This document shows positions 1 through 6,974 of a stretch of 12,009 nucleotides of DNA, in pieces. The stretch is from the NCBI GenBank assembly GCA_016191715.1, contig JACPVN010000036.1, positions 1 through 12,009 on the forward strand, written 5' to 3'. Made by a program: the position numbers and the translations under genes. This DNA is from Ignavibacteriota bacterium. GTDB lineage: Bacteria > Bacteroidota > Ignavibacteria > UBA10030 > SZUA-254. Every line of letters starts with the position of its first letter. The stretch's first letter is position 1. A model generated the notes under the pieces. It was not told where the DNA came from and ran no database searches. It saw only the letters and a list, made by a program, of their open reading frames with translations.

Positions 1-92
1 ATGCTCTCAACTCCTTCGCTCCCCTGTACGTACATCCTGCAGTAACTCCATTTCACCATCTACCACCTGTTACCATTCACCCAATCCTTTCC

Positions 93-121
93 TTGTCATT
101 CCCTCCAAGTTTCGGTATATT
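93..121 (+). promoter_or_regulatory. Sigma70-like promoter for the AsmA-family gene
   Basis: TTGTCA at 93-98 and TATATT at 116-121 are separated by exactly 17 bp, each differing from the sigma70 consensus hexamer at one position. Transcription would start near 128, giving a leader of about 29 nt before the ATG at 157. The rest of 1-156 is pyrimidine-rich on the plus strand and shows no gene or RNA structure that I recognise. Whether this organism's main sigma factor uses these boxes is an inference, because many Bacteroidota use a different -33/-7 pattern. Confidence 0.5.
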
Positions 122-156
122 TTCCATACATTTATTCACGTTTCGGATACACGATT

Positions 157-2676
157 ATGGCACTCAGCAGAACATCAAAAATTTGGATTGGCATTCTTTC
201 GATTCCTCTCATTATTCTTTTTGTAGGAATTCTTGCGCTCAATTTATATTTCACAAGCGAGCGACTCAAAGAACTTATCATTCCGGAAATCGAGGCCTCA
301 ACGCACCGCACTGTTTCAGTACGCGATGCTTCGTTCTCAATTCTTCCCAGATTTTCCATCAGAATAGAAGGATTGAAAATATCGAACAAGCAAGGAGAAA
401 CATTTGACAAGGACGAATTTGTCTCTGTCGAAACAATTGACCTCGAAGTGAAAATTCTTGAACTGCTACGAAGCCGGTTGGAGATGACTCATTTGTTGAT
501 TGACAAACCGAAACTCTATCTCGAAGTAACAAGTGAGGGAATTACAAACTACAGCGATGAGCAACCCGGAGAAAAAAGTTCAGCCGAAGTGAAGGTAACG
601 AGCGACCGGAGCGGAACGCTTTTACTTTCCAACTTCGAAGTGCGTGACGGCGAGATTGTTTTCATTGATAAGAAAGGCGACTCACGAATGTATATTTCAG
701 GATACAACCAAACGGCATCGGCAACGAAGTTTCCCGCGCAACGTGCCATTGAGTTGCAGGCAGAAGCATCCATGAGCAAGTTTAGTTACGGTTCGCTTGA
801 GATGTTTTTTGTGAAAGATATTCCCATCAAAGCGCACGGTAAGATGACATTCAACGATGAACAACAATCGCTCTCACTCGATGATGTTGAAATGCTGATG
901 GGTGAACTTCCCGCGAACGTTACAGGTACAATTGCCGACGTATTCAACAATCGGAGTTTCGACCTCACCATCACCGCATCGAACGGAGAAATGAAGCAGG
1001 TTCTTTCGCTCATTCCTCCTGATTTTCTCAAAGCAACAAATGGGCTTTCGAGTAGCGGAAATGTTGCAGGTGTCATCACGATGAAAGGAGAATCGAGCGA
1101 TGACATTCAGCCGGAAGTAAAAGGAGATTTCTCCCTGACAAACGGAACGGTGCAATACACTTCATTGCCGAAATCAATTACAAATGTGAATGTTGCCGGT
1201 TCATTTATCCGTCCTGCAGGCGAACGAAAGAATCCGCCGCCCGGCAGTTTCGAGATGAGCAAACTTTCCGCATCGCTCGGCGGCAACAACATCGGCGGAA
1301 GCATGAAAGTTATTGATTTCAATGACCCGAATGTTACGGCATCGTTTAACGGCTCGATGAACCTGAATGAAGTAAAAGAGTTTTATCCGCTCGAACAAGG
1401 AACGGAAATGACCGGAACGATGAAGGGAAATCTTTCGCTTGAGGGAAAAGCCAAAACCCCCGCAAGCATCAAAGCAAGCGGCGCGATTGAATTTCAAAAT
1501 GCAACCATCAAAACGGCGACTTCGAAATCTCCCGTCAGCAATCTGAACGGAACAATTACGTTCAACAATCAAAACATCGAATCAAAAAAACTAAGCATGA
1601 TGATGGGTGAATCTGATGTGACGCTTTCGTTCCTGATGAAAAATTATCTTGGCTTGGTGATGAAAGAGGCGGCGAAGGCGGGCAAACCGACCGCTTCTGT
1701 TACACTCACCTCTAGGCAGTTGCGCACGGTTGATTTGATGTCGGATGAAACCGAATCTTCCGGAACTTCAGAGAACAACAAAGAAGAGCCAAGGAAGGCG
1801 ATGATGCTTCCGGGAATGGATGTTGATGCAAACGTGAACATCGGAACGTTGGTGACAGAGAAATTCGAGTTCACGAACGCGAAAGGCGCTCTGTCCGTCA
1901 AAGAAGGAATTGTCAAACTCAACAACTTTTCGGTGAATGCATTCGAGGGGAATGTCGTTTCCAAAGGGACACTTGATTTGCGTGATGCAAAGAAACGACC
2001 GTTCGATTTTGACCTTGACATCAAAGGCGTGCAATCCAATTCGATGCTCTCGAAGTTTACATCGTTCGGTAATAATCTGTACGGGAAACTCACGATGAAA
2101 ACAAAACTGACCGGCGAACTGGACGACACACTCGGGCTTGTCCGTCAGGCATTAACAGGCGACGGAAACGTGAGCGTGACCGATGGAAAACTTCTTGGCT
2201 TTGCTCTCACTTCCAAACTTGCGGAGTTTACCGGACTTGATGAGTTGAAAGTCGTGAACATCAATAACTGGTCAAACATCTTTTCGATTTCCAACGGCAA
2301 AGTGAACATCAACGATTTGAAAATCAAAAGCGGTTCAACAGATTTCATCGTCAATGGCACACAGGGATTGGATGGCTCGCTCGATTACAATTTGAATATC
2401 AAACTTCCCGGTTCAATCTCCGACCGGTTGAAACTCCCCGGCGTTGGTGAACAACTCGTGCAATTCTTCAAAGATGAATCCGGAAGAATCAGTTTGAGTT
2501 TTCTTGTTGGCGGAATGCACACAAGTCCGACGTTAAAACTTGACACGAAGCCGCAGGAAGAAATGGCAAAGCAAGCGCTTCAGAAAAAAGTGGATGAAGG
2601 AAAAAAGAAAGTCGAAGACGAGTTGAAGAAGAAACTGGGTGAAGGGTTAAATAAGTTCTTGAAGAAACCTCATTGA
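157..2676 (+). CDS. AsmA family protein (inner-membrane anchored, periplasmic)
   Basis: This 839-residue protein resembles AsmA-family envelope proteins, which are anchored in the inner membrane and project into the periplasm. Related members (YhdP, TamB, YdbH) take part in moving phospholipid to, or assembling, the outer membrane. Residues 1-8 are short and basic, and one hydrophobic segment spans about 9-31. An AsmA-type N-terminal domain follows: residues ending LKELIIPEIEAST, then a SVRDASFSILPRFSIRIEGLKI strand pattern and an LLIDKPKLYLEV strand. The middle is a long series of beta-strand-like repeats rich in G, N, S and T (about 140-620), with a linker rich in E, S and K near 530-550. 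The AsmA-like C-terminal region covers about 650-800 (LTGDGNVSVTDGKL, then LDGSLDYNLNIKLPG). The last 40 residues are a Lys/Glu-rich probable coiled coil ending KKPH. The start at 157 is the first ATG of a frame that opens straight into the membrane segment, although the Shine-Dalgarno is weak. It is the only gene on the plus strand and converges on the pseudogene. The exact substrate is unknown. Confidence 0.85.
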   Translation: MALSRTSKIWIGILSIPLIILFVGILALNLYFTSERLKELIIPEIEASTHRTVSVRDASFSILPRFSIRIEGLKISNKQGETFDKDEFVSVETIDLEVKILELLRSRLEMTHLLIDKPKLYLEVTSEGITNYSDEQPGEKSSAEVKVTSDRSGTLLLSNFEVRDGEIVFIDKKGDSRMYISGYNQTASATKFPAQRAIELQAEASMSKFSYGSLEMFFVKDIPIKAHGKMTFNDEQQSLSLDDVEMLMGELPANVTGTIADVFNNRSFDLTITASNGEMKQVLSLIPPDFLKATNGLSSSGNVAGVITMKGESSDDIQPEVKGDFSLTNGTVQYTSLPKSITNVNVAGSFIRPAGERKNPPPGSFEMSKLSASLGGNNIGGSMKVIDFNDPNVTASFNGSMNLNEVKEFYPLEQGTEMTGTMKGNLSLEGKAKTPASIKASGAIEFQNATIKTATSKSPVSNLNGTITFNNQNIESKKLSMMMGESDVTLSFLMKNYLGLVMKEAAKAGKPTASVTLTSRQLRTVDLMSDETESSGTSENNKEEPRKAMMLPGMDVDANVNIGTLVTEKFEFTNAKGALSVKEGIVKLNNFSVNAFEGNVVSKGTLDLRDAKKRPFDFDLDIKGVQSNSMLSKFTSFGNNLYGKLTMKTKLTGELDDTLGLVRQALTGDGNVSVTDGKLLGFALTSKLAEFTGLDELKVVNINNWSNIFSISNGKVNINDLKIKSGSTDFIVNGTQGLDGSLDYNLNIKLPGSISDRLKLPGVGEQLVQFFKDESGRISLSFLVGGMHTSPTLKLDTKPQEEMAKQALQKKVDEGKKKVEDELKKKLGEGLNKFLKKPH

Positions 2677-2706
2677 TGAACCTGTTGCTAAATGTATTGA
2701 AAGAGC

Positions 2707-2730
2707 CATTCTGAGGAGTGAAGCGACGAA
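2707..2730. repeat. Possible dispersed-repeat fragment at the truncation point
   Basis: The 24 bases beginning CATTCTGAGGAGTGAAGCGA lie 6 bp outside the point where the pseudogene stops matching its intact twin. I recall very similar strings (CATTCTGAGGAGCGAAGCGACGAAG-like) as dispersed non-coding repeats in many bacterial genomes; that is memory, not a search. Only one copy is visible in this window. If it is such a repeat, it would be a natural candidate for the recombination that removed the 3' half of the gene. Confidence 0.3.
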
Positions 2731-2736
2731 ATACCA

Positions 2737-2815
2737 AAAGGTTCCTCGCTTCAATAGCATGCTCAGCCAGATTGTTCTTTCCAATCGTGATACCCATACC
2801 GCTGAGGAATGCAAC
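2737..2815 (-). repeat. 79-bp direct repeat, copy 1 (in pseudogene)
   Basis: This block is base-for-base identical to 5084-5162 and encodes the SGMGITIGKNNLAEH stretch and the following AIEARNL. The surrounding coding sequence of the two paralogues differs often, including at synonymous positions. The block ends exactly where homology ends on the 3' side of the gene. Confidence 0.93.
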
Positions 2816-4193
2816 CGATGTTCCGATAGAATCTCCCGGTTTCCTTTCATTACATGGACCATACGAGATGAGAAATCGAATATCGGACAAATGGGATGTG
2901 TGTTGATTTTCAGAAATACAATTAGTATAGCCGAATGATGCACAACTGATACATTCATAAATTGCTGAATCAGCCGTTCCTCCGCATGGTGGCAGAAATT
3001 CAAGCCACTGAATAGTAAATTGAAGAGAATCGAGTTGTTTGGGTGCTTCGAGAATCGTCAAGCCCAAAGGCGTTGAGGAGAAATCTACCGGATTATGAAC
3101 AAACACCGTTCGAACAGTATCAAGATAGCCACCATAGTTATGACTATAATAATTGCAATCAGTCCCGATGCACACGGGTCCTACATCGGCGTCAACATAA
3201 AACCAAGATAAACATCCTTGATTGTTTTATTACCGACGTTTACAAATATATATTCAAAAAGAAGGATGCCATCATACATCTCATACTTCCACGCGTACGA
3301 TTTTTGAATAACTTTCACTCCCATAGAACGATGATTAGGGAAGGTGTGCCCGCAAATGTATCGGTTGCCGAGACGTACACATCCTGGTCGGAGATTGCGG
3401 CGTCATCTTCATCAACATGTGGTTCGCCATGGTCAGGAATTCCGTTTCCCTCAGTATAGAGGTCTTTGTTTTTCATTGAAGGATAGACGCCATAAGCGTT
3501 TGGTCGGCAAGTGTCATGCTTGATTCCGGTTAGCTCATAGTTATCAAACGAAGGGTCGGGATTTTTCGTGGGGTCGTATGTGCCCCGGCAACCAATTTCT
3601 TGCCGGTCTCCTACTCCGTCAACGCCAAGGTCATCAGTAAGTTTGTTCCAATCCCTATCATTGTCTTCACCGTCAAGAGCGTCTTCATCAACTGTTCCAT
3701 CGCCGTCATCGTCGTAGCATAAAATATTCATCGGGCGTTTATAGTAACCGGAACGGGAACTGTTGTATGCAGTATCTTTTCGGGAACCAACCCAGAAACG
3801 ATTTCTTAAAGAATCTTTTCGTGCGGGGGTGAATTCCGTTCTCCCTCCGGTTCCATCATATGCCGTGCTGACACATCGAATTCCGTTGATGATTCCTCCG
3901 ATAAATGGACCCGCTCCATTCAGATGTTCGAGGCAAGAGCCGGTTGGATATTCCCACCCGACAGGAATATTTCCGCAAGTCGAATGTGAAGGAGGGTTGC
4001 CGTGAAATGCGGCTTTCCCAAGTACCAAATCATTGCTCATCCAGAGTTTCATTCCGTCTCCTTGAGAGATACGCTTCACCCATGATTTTGATGTATCGGT
4101 ACCGTAGAAAATTTTCTTTTGCTGAGAATGTATATTACCTCTCAATGTGAAAAAAAATATTCCTATACAAATTACTGTTGTGTAAATTTTCAT
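2737..4193 (-). pseudogene. Decayed, truncated paralogue of the 772-residue secreted protein
   Basis: This is a broken copy of the adjacent gene 4209-6527, lying 15 bp after its stop codon. Three fragments align in order to residues 1-481 of the intact protein. Fragment A (4193 to about 3348) has a signal peptide (MKIYTTVICIGIFFF) and the shared MKLWMSNDLVLG, EEDND-rich and NGIPDHGEPHVDED regions. Fragment B (about 3347-3199) reads SMGVKVIQKSYAW through NKTIKDVYLGF, with about four in five residues identical. Fragment C (about 3196-2737) reads GGYLDTVRTV through KNNLAEHAIEARNL. One base is missing relative to the twin within 3325-3347 and another at about 3195-3198; without them fragments A and B end at early stops (the second at 3181-3183). 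Beyond 2737 homology ends abruptly, and the Fn3-like and sorting-domain portions (about 290 residues) are gone. The frame of fragment C then runs on antisense to AsmA, which is not coding. Even if it were translated, the product would lack its export tail. The 3' loss is certain; the two frameshifts could in principle be assembly indels, but neither is in a long homopolymer. Confidence 0.88.
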
Positions 4194-4208
4194 ATCGCTC
4201 TCTGAATA

Positions 4209-6527
4209 TTACCGTGCAATCACAAATTTTCCGATTTGTTTCCCGTACTCCGACTCAACCGTGAAGACGTAGATGCCGTTTGCCAGCGGTCGTCCGCTTT
4301 CGCTGAAGAGATTGAAGTCATGCTGACCGGCAATGTTTCCGTGTGCATCATCGTGTTGGATTGAAGTAATCACATCTCCGGTAAGACTATATATTTTGAT
4401 GTAAGCTTTTGATGGAAGATGGATGAATCGAACCATACGTTTGTACGGAGTCCATGTCACCTCCGGACCTTCGTACCCTCCGTCGTCAACATAGTACACA
4501 TCTCCGCGATAGGGATTGGGAACCACCATCACTTCACCAAGTTTCTTCGATGGTCCGAACGAGTGAAATACTTTTGTCGCATTTTCACTGATGGACGATT
4601 CATACGAACGGCCGTACAACGTATCTAATATACTACCGAAACCGGGGGGATTTTTTCTTTCAACATGACTAATATCGGGAATTGAATATGAAGTGACTGC
4701 ATACCAATAGGTCATTCCTTTCCGTACAAGACTATCGGTAAATTCCCACTGTAATCCTACGTTATAGCCAAACGGGTCATCTGCAACATCGAATTGTTTC
4801 AGGAATGTATATTGTAGCTCCTCACCGTTTCGTTCATCCGCCCGATACAATCTGAATCCCTCGAAGATTCTTCCGCCGAGAGTATGCCCCGGAGGAGGAT
4901 TGCTTCGTCTCCAATGGTCAGTACCGTATATTGCAGAAAGTCTGCTTGAATCGTCCCATGTTTCAGTTGGATTCACGCAACCTGGTTTCACAATATCCCA
5001 GCGTAATTTGATTCCTTCTTTTACAGAGGATGCTTCTAAACATGGTGAAGGTGGAATAACCGGATTTCTCCATCCACGCCCCCAAAGGTTCCTCGCTTCA
5101 ATAGCATGCTCAGCCAGATTGTTCTTTCCAATCGTGATACCCATACCGCTGAGGAATGCAACAGTCATTCGAAGTGTATCTCCGGGAATCAGATTTGCAA
5201 ATGGACCAAACGAAAATAAAAATTGTACATCTAATTGGTTGTATTGTGATGGCATAGGTGAAATACAATTTATCCCATCCCACGCTGAACAATCTAAGCA
5301 GCTGTATTGCTCGTAATCGGTTAATGCACCGCAAGGTGTATCAAACTCAAACCACCGAATACTGAAGTTAAGAGAATCAAATCGTTTGGGAGTTTCGAGA
5401 AGGGTTAATCCAAACGGTGTTGAGTTTGGTTCTGTTGGATTTGTAACATATATCGTTTTTAATGAATCAAGATACCCAACGAAATTAGAGTAAAAATATC
5501 TTTCTTGAGAGCCAACATCCGCATCAACAATGAAACCAAGATAGACATCCCGAATAGTTTTATTGCTGATGTTTACAAATTCATATTCAATAGGAAGGAT
5601 GCCATCATACATTTCATGTTTCCAAGCATAAGACTTTTGAATCACTTTTACTCCCATGGAATCGTGGTTCGTATAATATTTTCCTGCTGAAGTGTCCGTT
5701 GCATAGATGTAAACATCTTGGTCAGAAATTGCGGCAAAGTCTTCATCAACGTGTGGCTCGCCGTGGTCTGGGATGTTATTACCTTGTGTGTACAGGTCTT
5801 TATTTAACATTCTGCGTGGAAAGATAAGACAGGTGTCTCGCTTATTACCCGTAGGATCATAATTATCAAATGCAGGGTCAGGATTTGAAGAAGGATCGTA
5901 TGAACCCCGACATCCTATTTCGAATTGGTCTTCTAATCCATCACTTCCTACATCATCTGATAGCGGATTCCAATCTTTATCGTTATCTACTCCGTCAAGT
6001 ATGTCCTCATCAATGCTTCCATCTTTATCATCATCAATCCCTCGTTTGTTCATTTGCTTTTTGTAATACCCTTTTTCAATTTTTGATGAATCGGTTGCTG
6101 ACGTAATCCAAATTCTATTTCTTACAGTATCTGCCTGATGAGGGCGGAAATATCCATACCCTAAACTTGCGTTATAACTCTCCGAAACAAATCGTACTCC
6201 ATCAATTTTTCCGCCAATAACCGGACCAGCACCATAAAGATGTTCACTGCAATTTCCGATTGGATATTCAAGACCTAAGGTTTCGCCGCATGGTATGGAA
6301 ATGGGAGGTTGACCTGTTCCTTGATAGTTGGGATTACCAAGGACGAGGTCATTACTCATCCACATTTTCATTGAAAAGCCCTGACGAAATGATTTCTTCC
6401 ATGAAGCACTTGTCGTGTTCGGTTCAGGCGCGTTCGTTTTCTGTTTCGCCGGTTGTGCGAACATGAACTGCGAAAAAATCCCGAAAGAAAGAACAATGAA
6501 AATGATACATCGTTTTGAAGCATTCAT
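4209..6527 (-). CDS. Secreted Asp-rich protein with a T9SS type A-like C-terminal sorting domain
   Basis: I cannot name a specific family for the body of this 772-residue protein, and its function is unknown. Residues 1-24 form a Sec signal peptide (KR, then a hydrophobic run ending FAQ). Residues 40-160 share MWMSNDLVLG and HLYGAGPVIGG with the broken twin. Residues 164-200 are very Asp-rich (DDDKDGSIDED, DGVDNDKDW), resembling calcium-binding loops, followed by a conserved NIPDHGEPHVDED segment at 251-263. Cysteines at 80, 93, 206, 233, 399, 410, 413, 421, 496 and 517 suggest disulfides, consistent with export. Residues 500-620 look Fn3-like (FEGFRLYRADE, then YWYAVTSYS). Residues 668-772 form a sorting domain: VVPNPYRGDVYY, LPSKAYIKIYSLTGDV, then LANGIYVFTVES and a final GKFVIAR. 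This predicts Sec export followed by T9SS transport to the surface or outside. The start is backed by GGAGGG 5 nt upstream of the ATG. The decayed copy follows 15 bp downstream, so the two were probably once one transcript. Confidence 0.85.
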   Translation of the reverse strand: MNASKRCIIFIVLSFGIFSQFMFAQPAKQKTNAPEPNTTSASWKKSFRQGFSMKMWMSNDLVLGNPNYQGTGQPPISIPCGETLGLEYPIGNCSEHLYGAGPVIGGKIDGVRFVSESYNASLGYGYFRPHQADTVRNRIWITSATDSSKIEKGYYKKQMNKRGIDDDKDGSIDEDILDGVDNDKDWNPLSDDVGSDGLEDQFEIGCRGSYDPSSNPDPAFDNYDPTGNKRDTCLIFPRRMLNKDLYTQGNNIPDHGEPHVDEDFAAISDQDVYIYATDTSAGKYYTNHDSMGVKVIQKSYAWKHEMYDGILPIEYEFVNISNKTIRDVYLGFIVDADVGSQERYFYSNFVGYLDSLKTIYVTNPTEPNSTPFGLTLLETPKRFDSLNFSIRWFEFDTPCGALTDYEQYSCLDCSAWDGINCISPMPSQYNQLDVQFLFSFGPFANLIPGDTLRMTVAFLSGMGITIGKNNLAEHAIEARNLWGRGWRNPVIPPSPCLEASSVKEGIKLRWDIVKPGCVNPTETWDDSSRLSAIYGTDHWRRSNPPPGHTLGGRIFEGFRLYRADERNGEELQYTFLKQFDVADDPFGYNVGLQWEFTDSLVRKGMTYWYAVTSYSIPDISHVERKNPPGFGSILDTLYGRSYESSISENATKVFHSFGPSKKLGEVMVVPNPYRGDVYYVDDGGYEGPEVTWTPYKRMVRFIHLPSKAYIKIYSLTGDVITSIQHDDAHGNIAGQHDFNLFSESGRPLANGIYVFTVESEYGKQIGKFVIAR
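5084..5162 (-). repeat. 79-bp direct repeat, copy 2 (in intact gene)
   Basis: This is the identical partner of 2737-2815, coding residues about 456-481 of the intact protein. The offset between copies is 2347 bp. The intact copy continues in frame into WGRGWRNPVIPPSP, whereas copy 1 breaks off at this point. Confidence 0.93.
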
Positions 6528-6614
6528 GGTAACCCTCCATGTAGTTGTTAATGAAAAATTATTTATTCAGACATTTATTAAAAACATTCTTTCTTGGTAC
6601 ATCTCTTTAAGTAA

Positions 6615-6643
6615 AAGGTACAAAACTTTTCTCATGTTGTCAA
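6615..6643 (-). promoter_or_regulatory. Sigma70-like promoter for the 772-residue secreted protein
   Basis: Read on the minus strand, TTGACA (6643-6638, a perfect -35 consensus) is followed after 17 bp by TACCTT (6620-6615, three of six matches to the -10 consensus). Transcription would start near 6608, about 80 nt before the ATG at 6527. The leader is AT-rich. The gene thus seems to have its own promoter separate from the CDGSH gene upstream. The weak -10 box keeps this tentative. Confidence 0.4.
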
Positions 6644-6689
6644 GCCGAAACAGGCTAAAAGAGCAGAAAATTTTGTCTCTGATAATTTA

Positions 6690-6911
6690 TCAAACTTTGA
6701 GTGGTTCTAATGTGTGTGCTTTTATTTCCGAATGAAATTCAATTAGTTTATGAGTGCCGTCGCAAAACGGACTGTTCTTGCTCTGTCCGCACCGGCAGAG
6801 AGAAATTGTGGTTCGTCCGGCTAAGTCAAATTTGTTTCCTTCGCCATCAAGGAGTTCGAACTCTCCTTCGATGCGGATGGAGCCGTTTGTTTTTACTGTA
6901 ATCTTTGTCAT
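6690..6911 (-). CDS. CDGSH iron-sulfur domain protein
   Basis: This 73-residue protein belongs to the CDGSH (zf-CDGSH, mitoNEET-like) family, whose members bind a redox-active, labile 2Fe-2S cluster through three Cys and one His. The signature is complete: Cys39-Arg-Cys41-Gly-x-Ser-x3-Pro48-Phe-Cys50-Asp-Gly-Thr-His54, with the three Cys and His54 as ligands. A short basic and hydrophobic N-terminal half (about 1-35, including EGEFELLDGEGN) precedes it, as is usual for small bacterial single-domain members. There is no signal peptide or membrane segment, so it is probably cytoplasmic. The length is normal for the bacterial type. No Shine-Dalgarno precedes the ATG; the 60 bp up to the previous stop codon is a 7-bp repeat array instead. 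It follows the beta-helix gene on the same strand and may be co-transcribed, but nothing else links their functions. The family's physiological role in bacteria (iron/redox handling) is only partly known. Confidence 0.9.
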   Translation of the reverse strand: MTKITVKTNGSIRIEGEFELLDGEGNKFDLAGRTTISLCRCGQSKNSPFCDGTHKLIEFHSEIKAHTLEPLKV

Positions 6912-6974
6912 GTGAGTGGTGATTAGTGAGTAGTGAGTAGTGAGTTGTAATTAGTTGACGGTTCTTGGTTGTCA
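6912..6974. repeat. Heptanucleotide tandem array filling the CDGSH leader
   Basis: Nine consecutive 7-bp units can be marked off, each starting GT on the plus strand, from the base next to the CDGSH start codon to the stop codon of the beta-helix gene. The first five (6912-6946) are close to the consensus GTGAGTA, with two adjacent perfect copies at 6926-6932 and 6933-6939. The next unit (6947-6953) is GTAATTA, and the last three are degenerate. The array replaces any recognisable ribosome-binding site for the CDGSH gene. The later units may be chance rather than true repeats. Confidence 0.6.

Noticed and set aside
1644..2129. 161-codon minus-strand frame inside the AsmA gene
   Set aside because: Composition is Ser/Phe-rich with no domain or start signal; it is an antisense shadow of the AsmA frame.
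2489..2736. Continuation of the pseudogene's last frame into the AsmA 3' end on the opposite strand
   Set aside because: It has no similarity to the intact paralogue past residue 481 and overlaps the well-supported AsmA coding sequence, so it is read-through of a broken frame.
3043..3459. 138-codon plus-strand frame across the pseudogene
   Set aside because: It is antisense to sequence with clear homology to the 772-residue protein and has no recognisable protein features.
6643..6656. Small inverted repeat AGCC/GGCT as a terminator after the CDGSH gene
   Set aside because: The stem is only 4 bp and no T-run follows it on the minus strand; it also overlaps the -35 box of the next gene.
6680..6692. 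Palindrome TGATAATTTATCA overlapping the CDGSH stop codon
   Set aside because: It is short and AT-rich, has no second copy in the window, and is expected by chance in such DNA, so I do not call it an operator.
6912..6974. CRISPR array
   Set aside because: The units are 7 bp with no spacers, so this is a simple tandem repeat.
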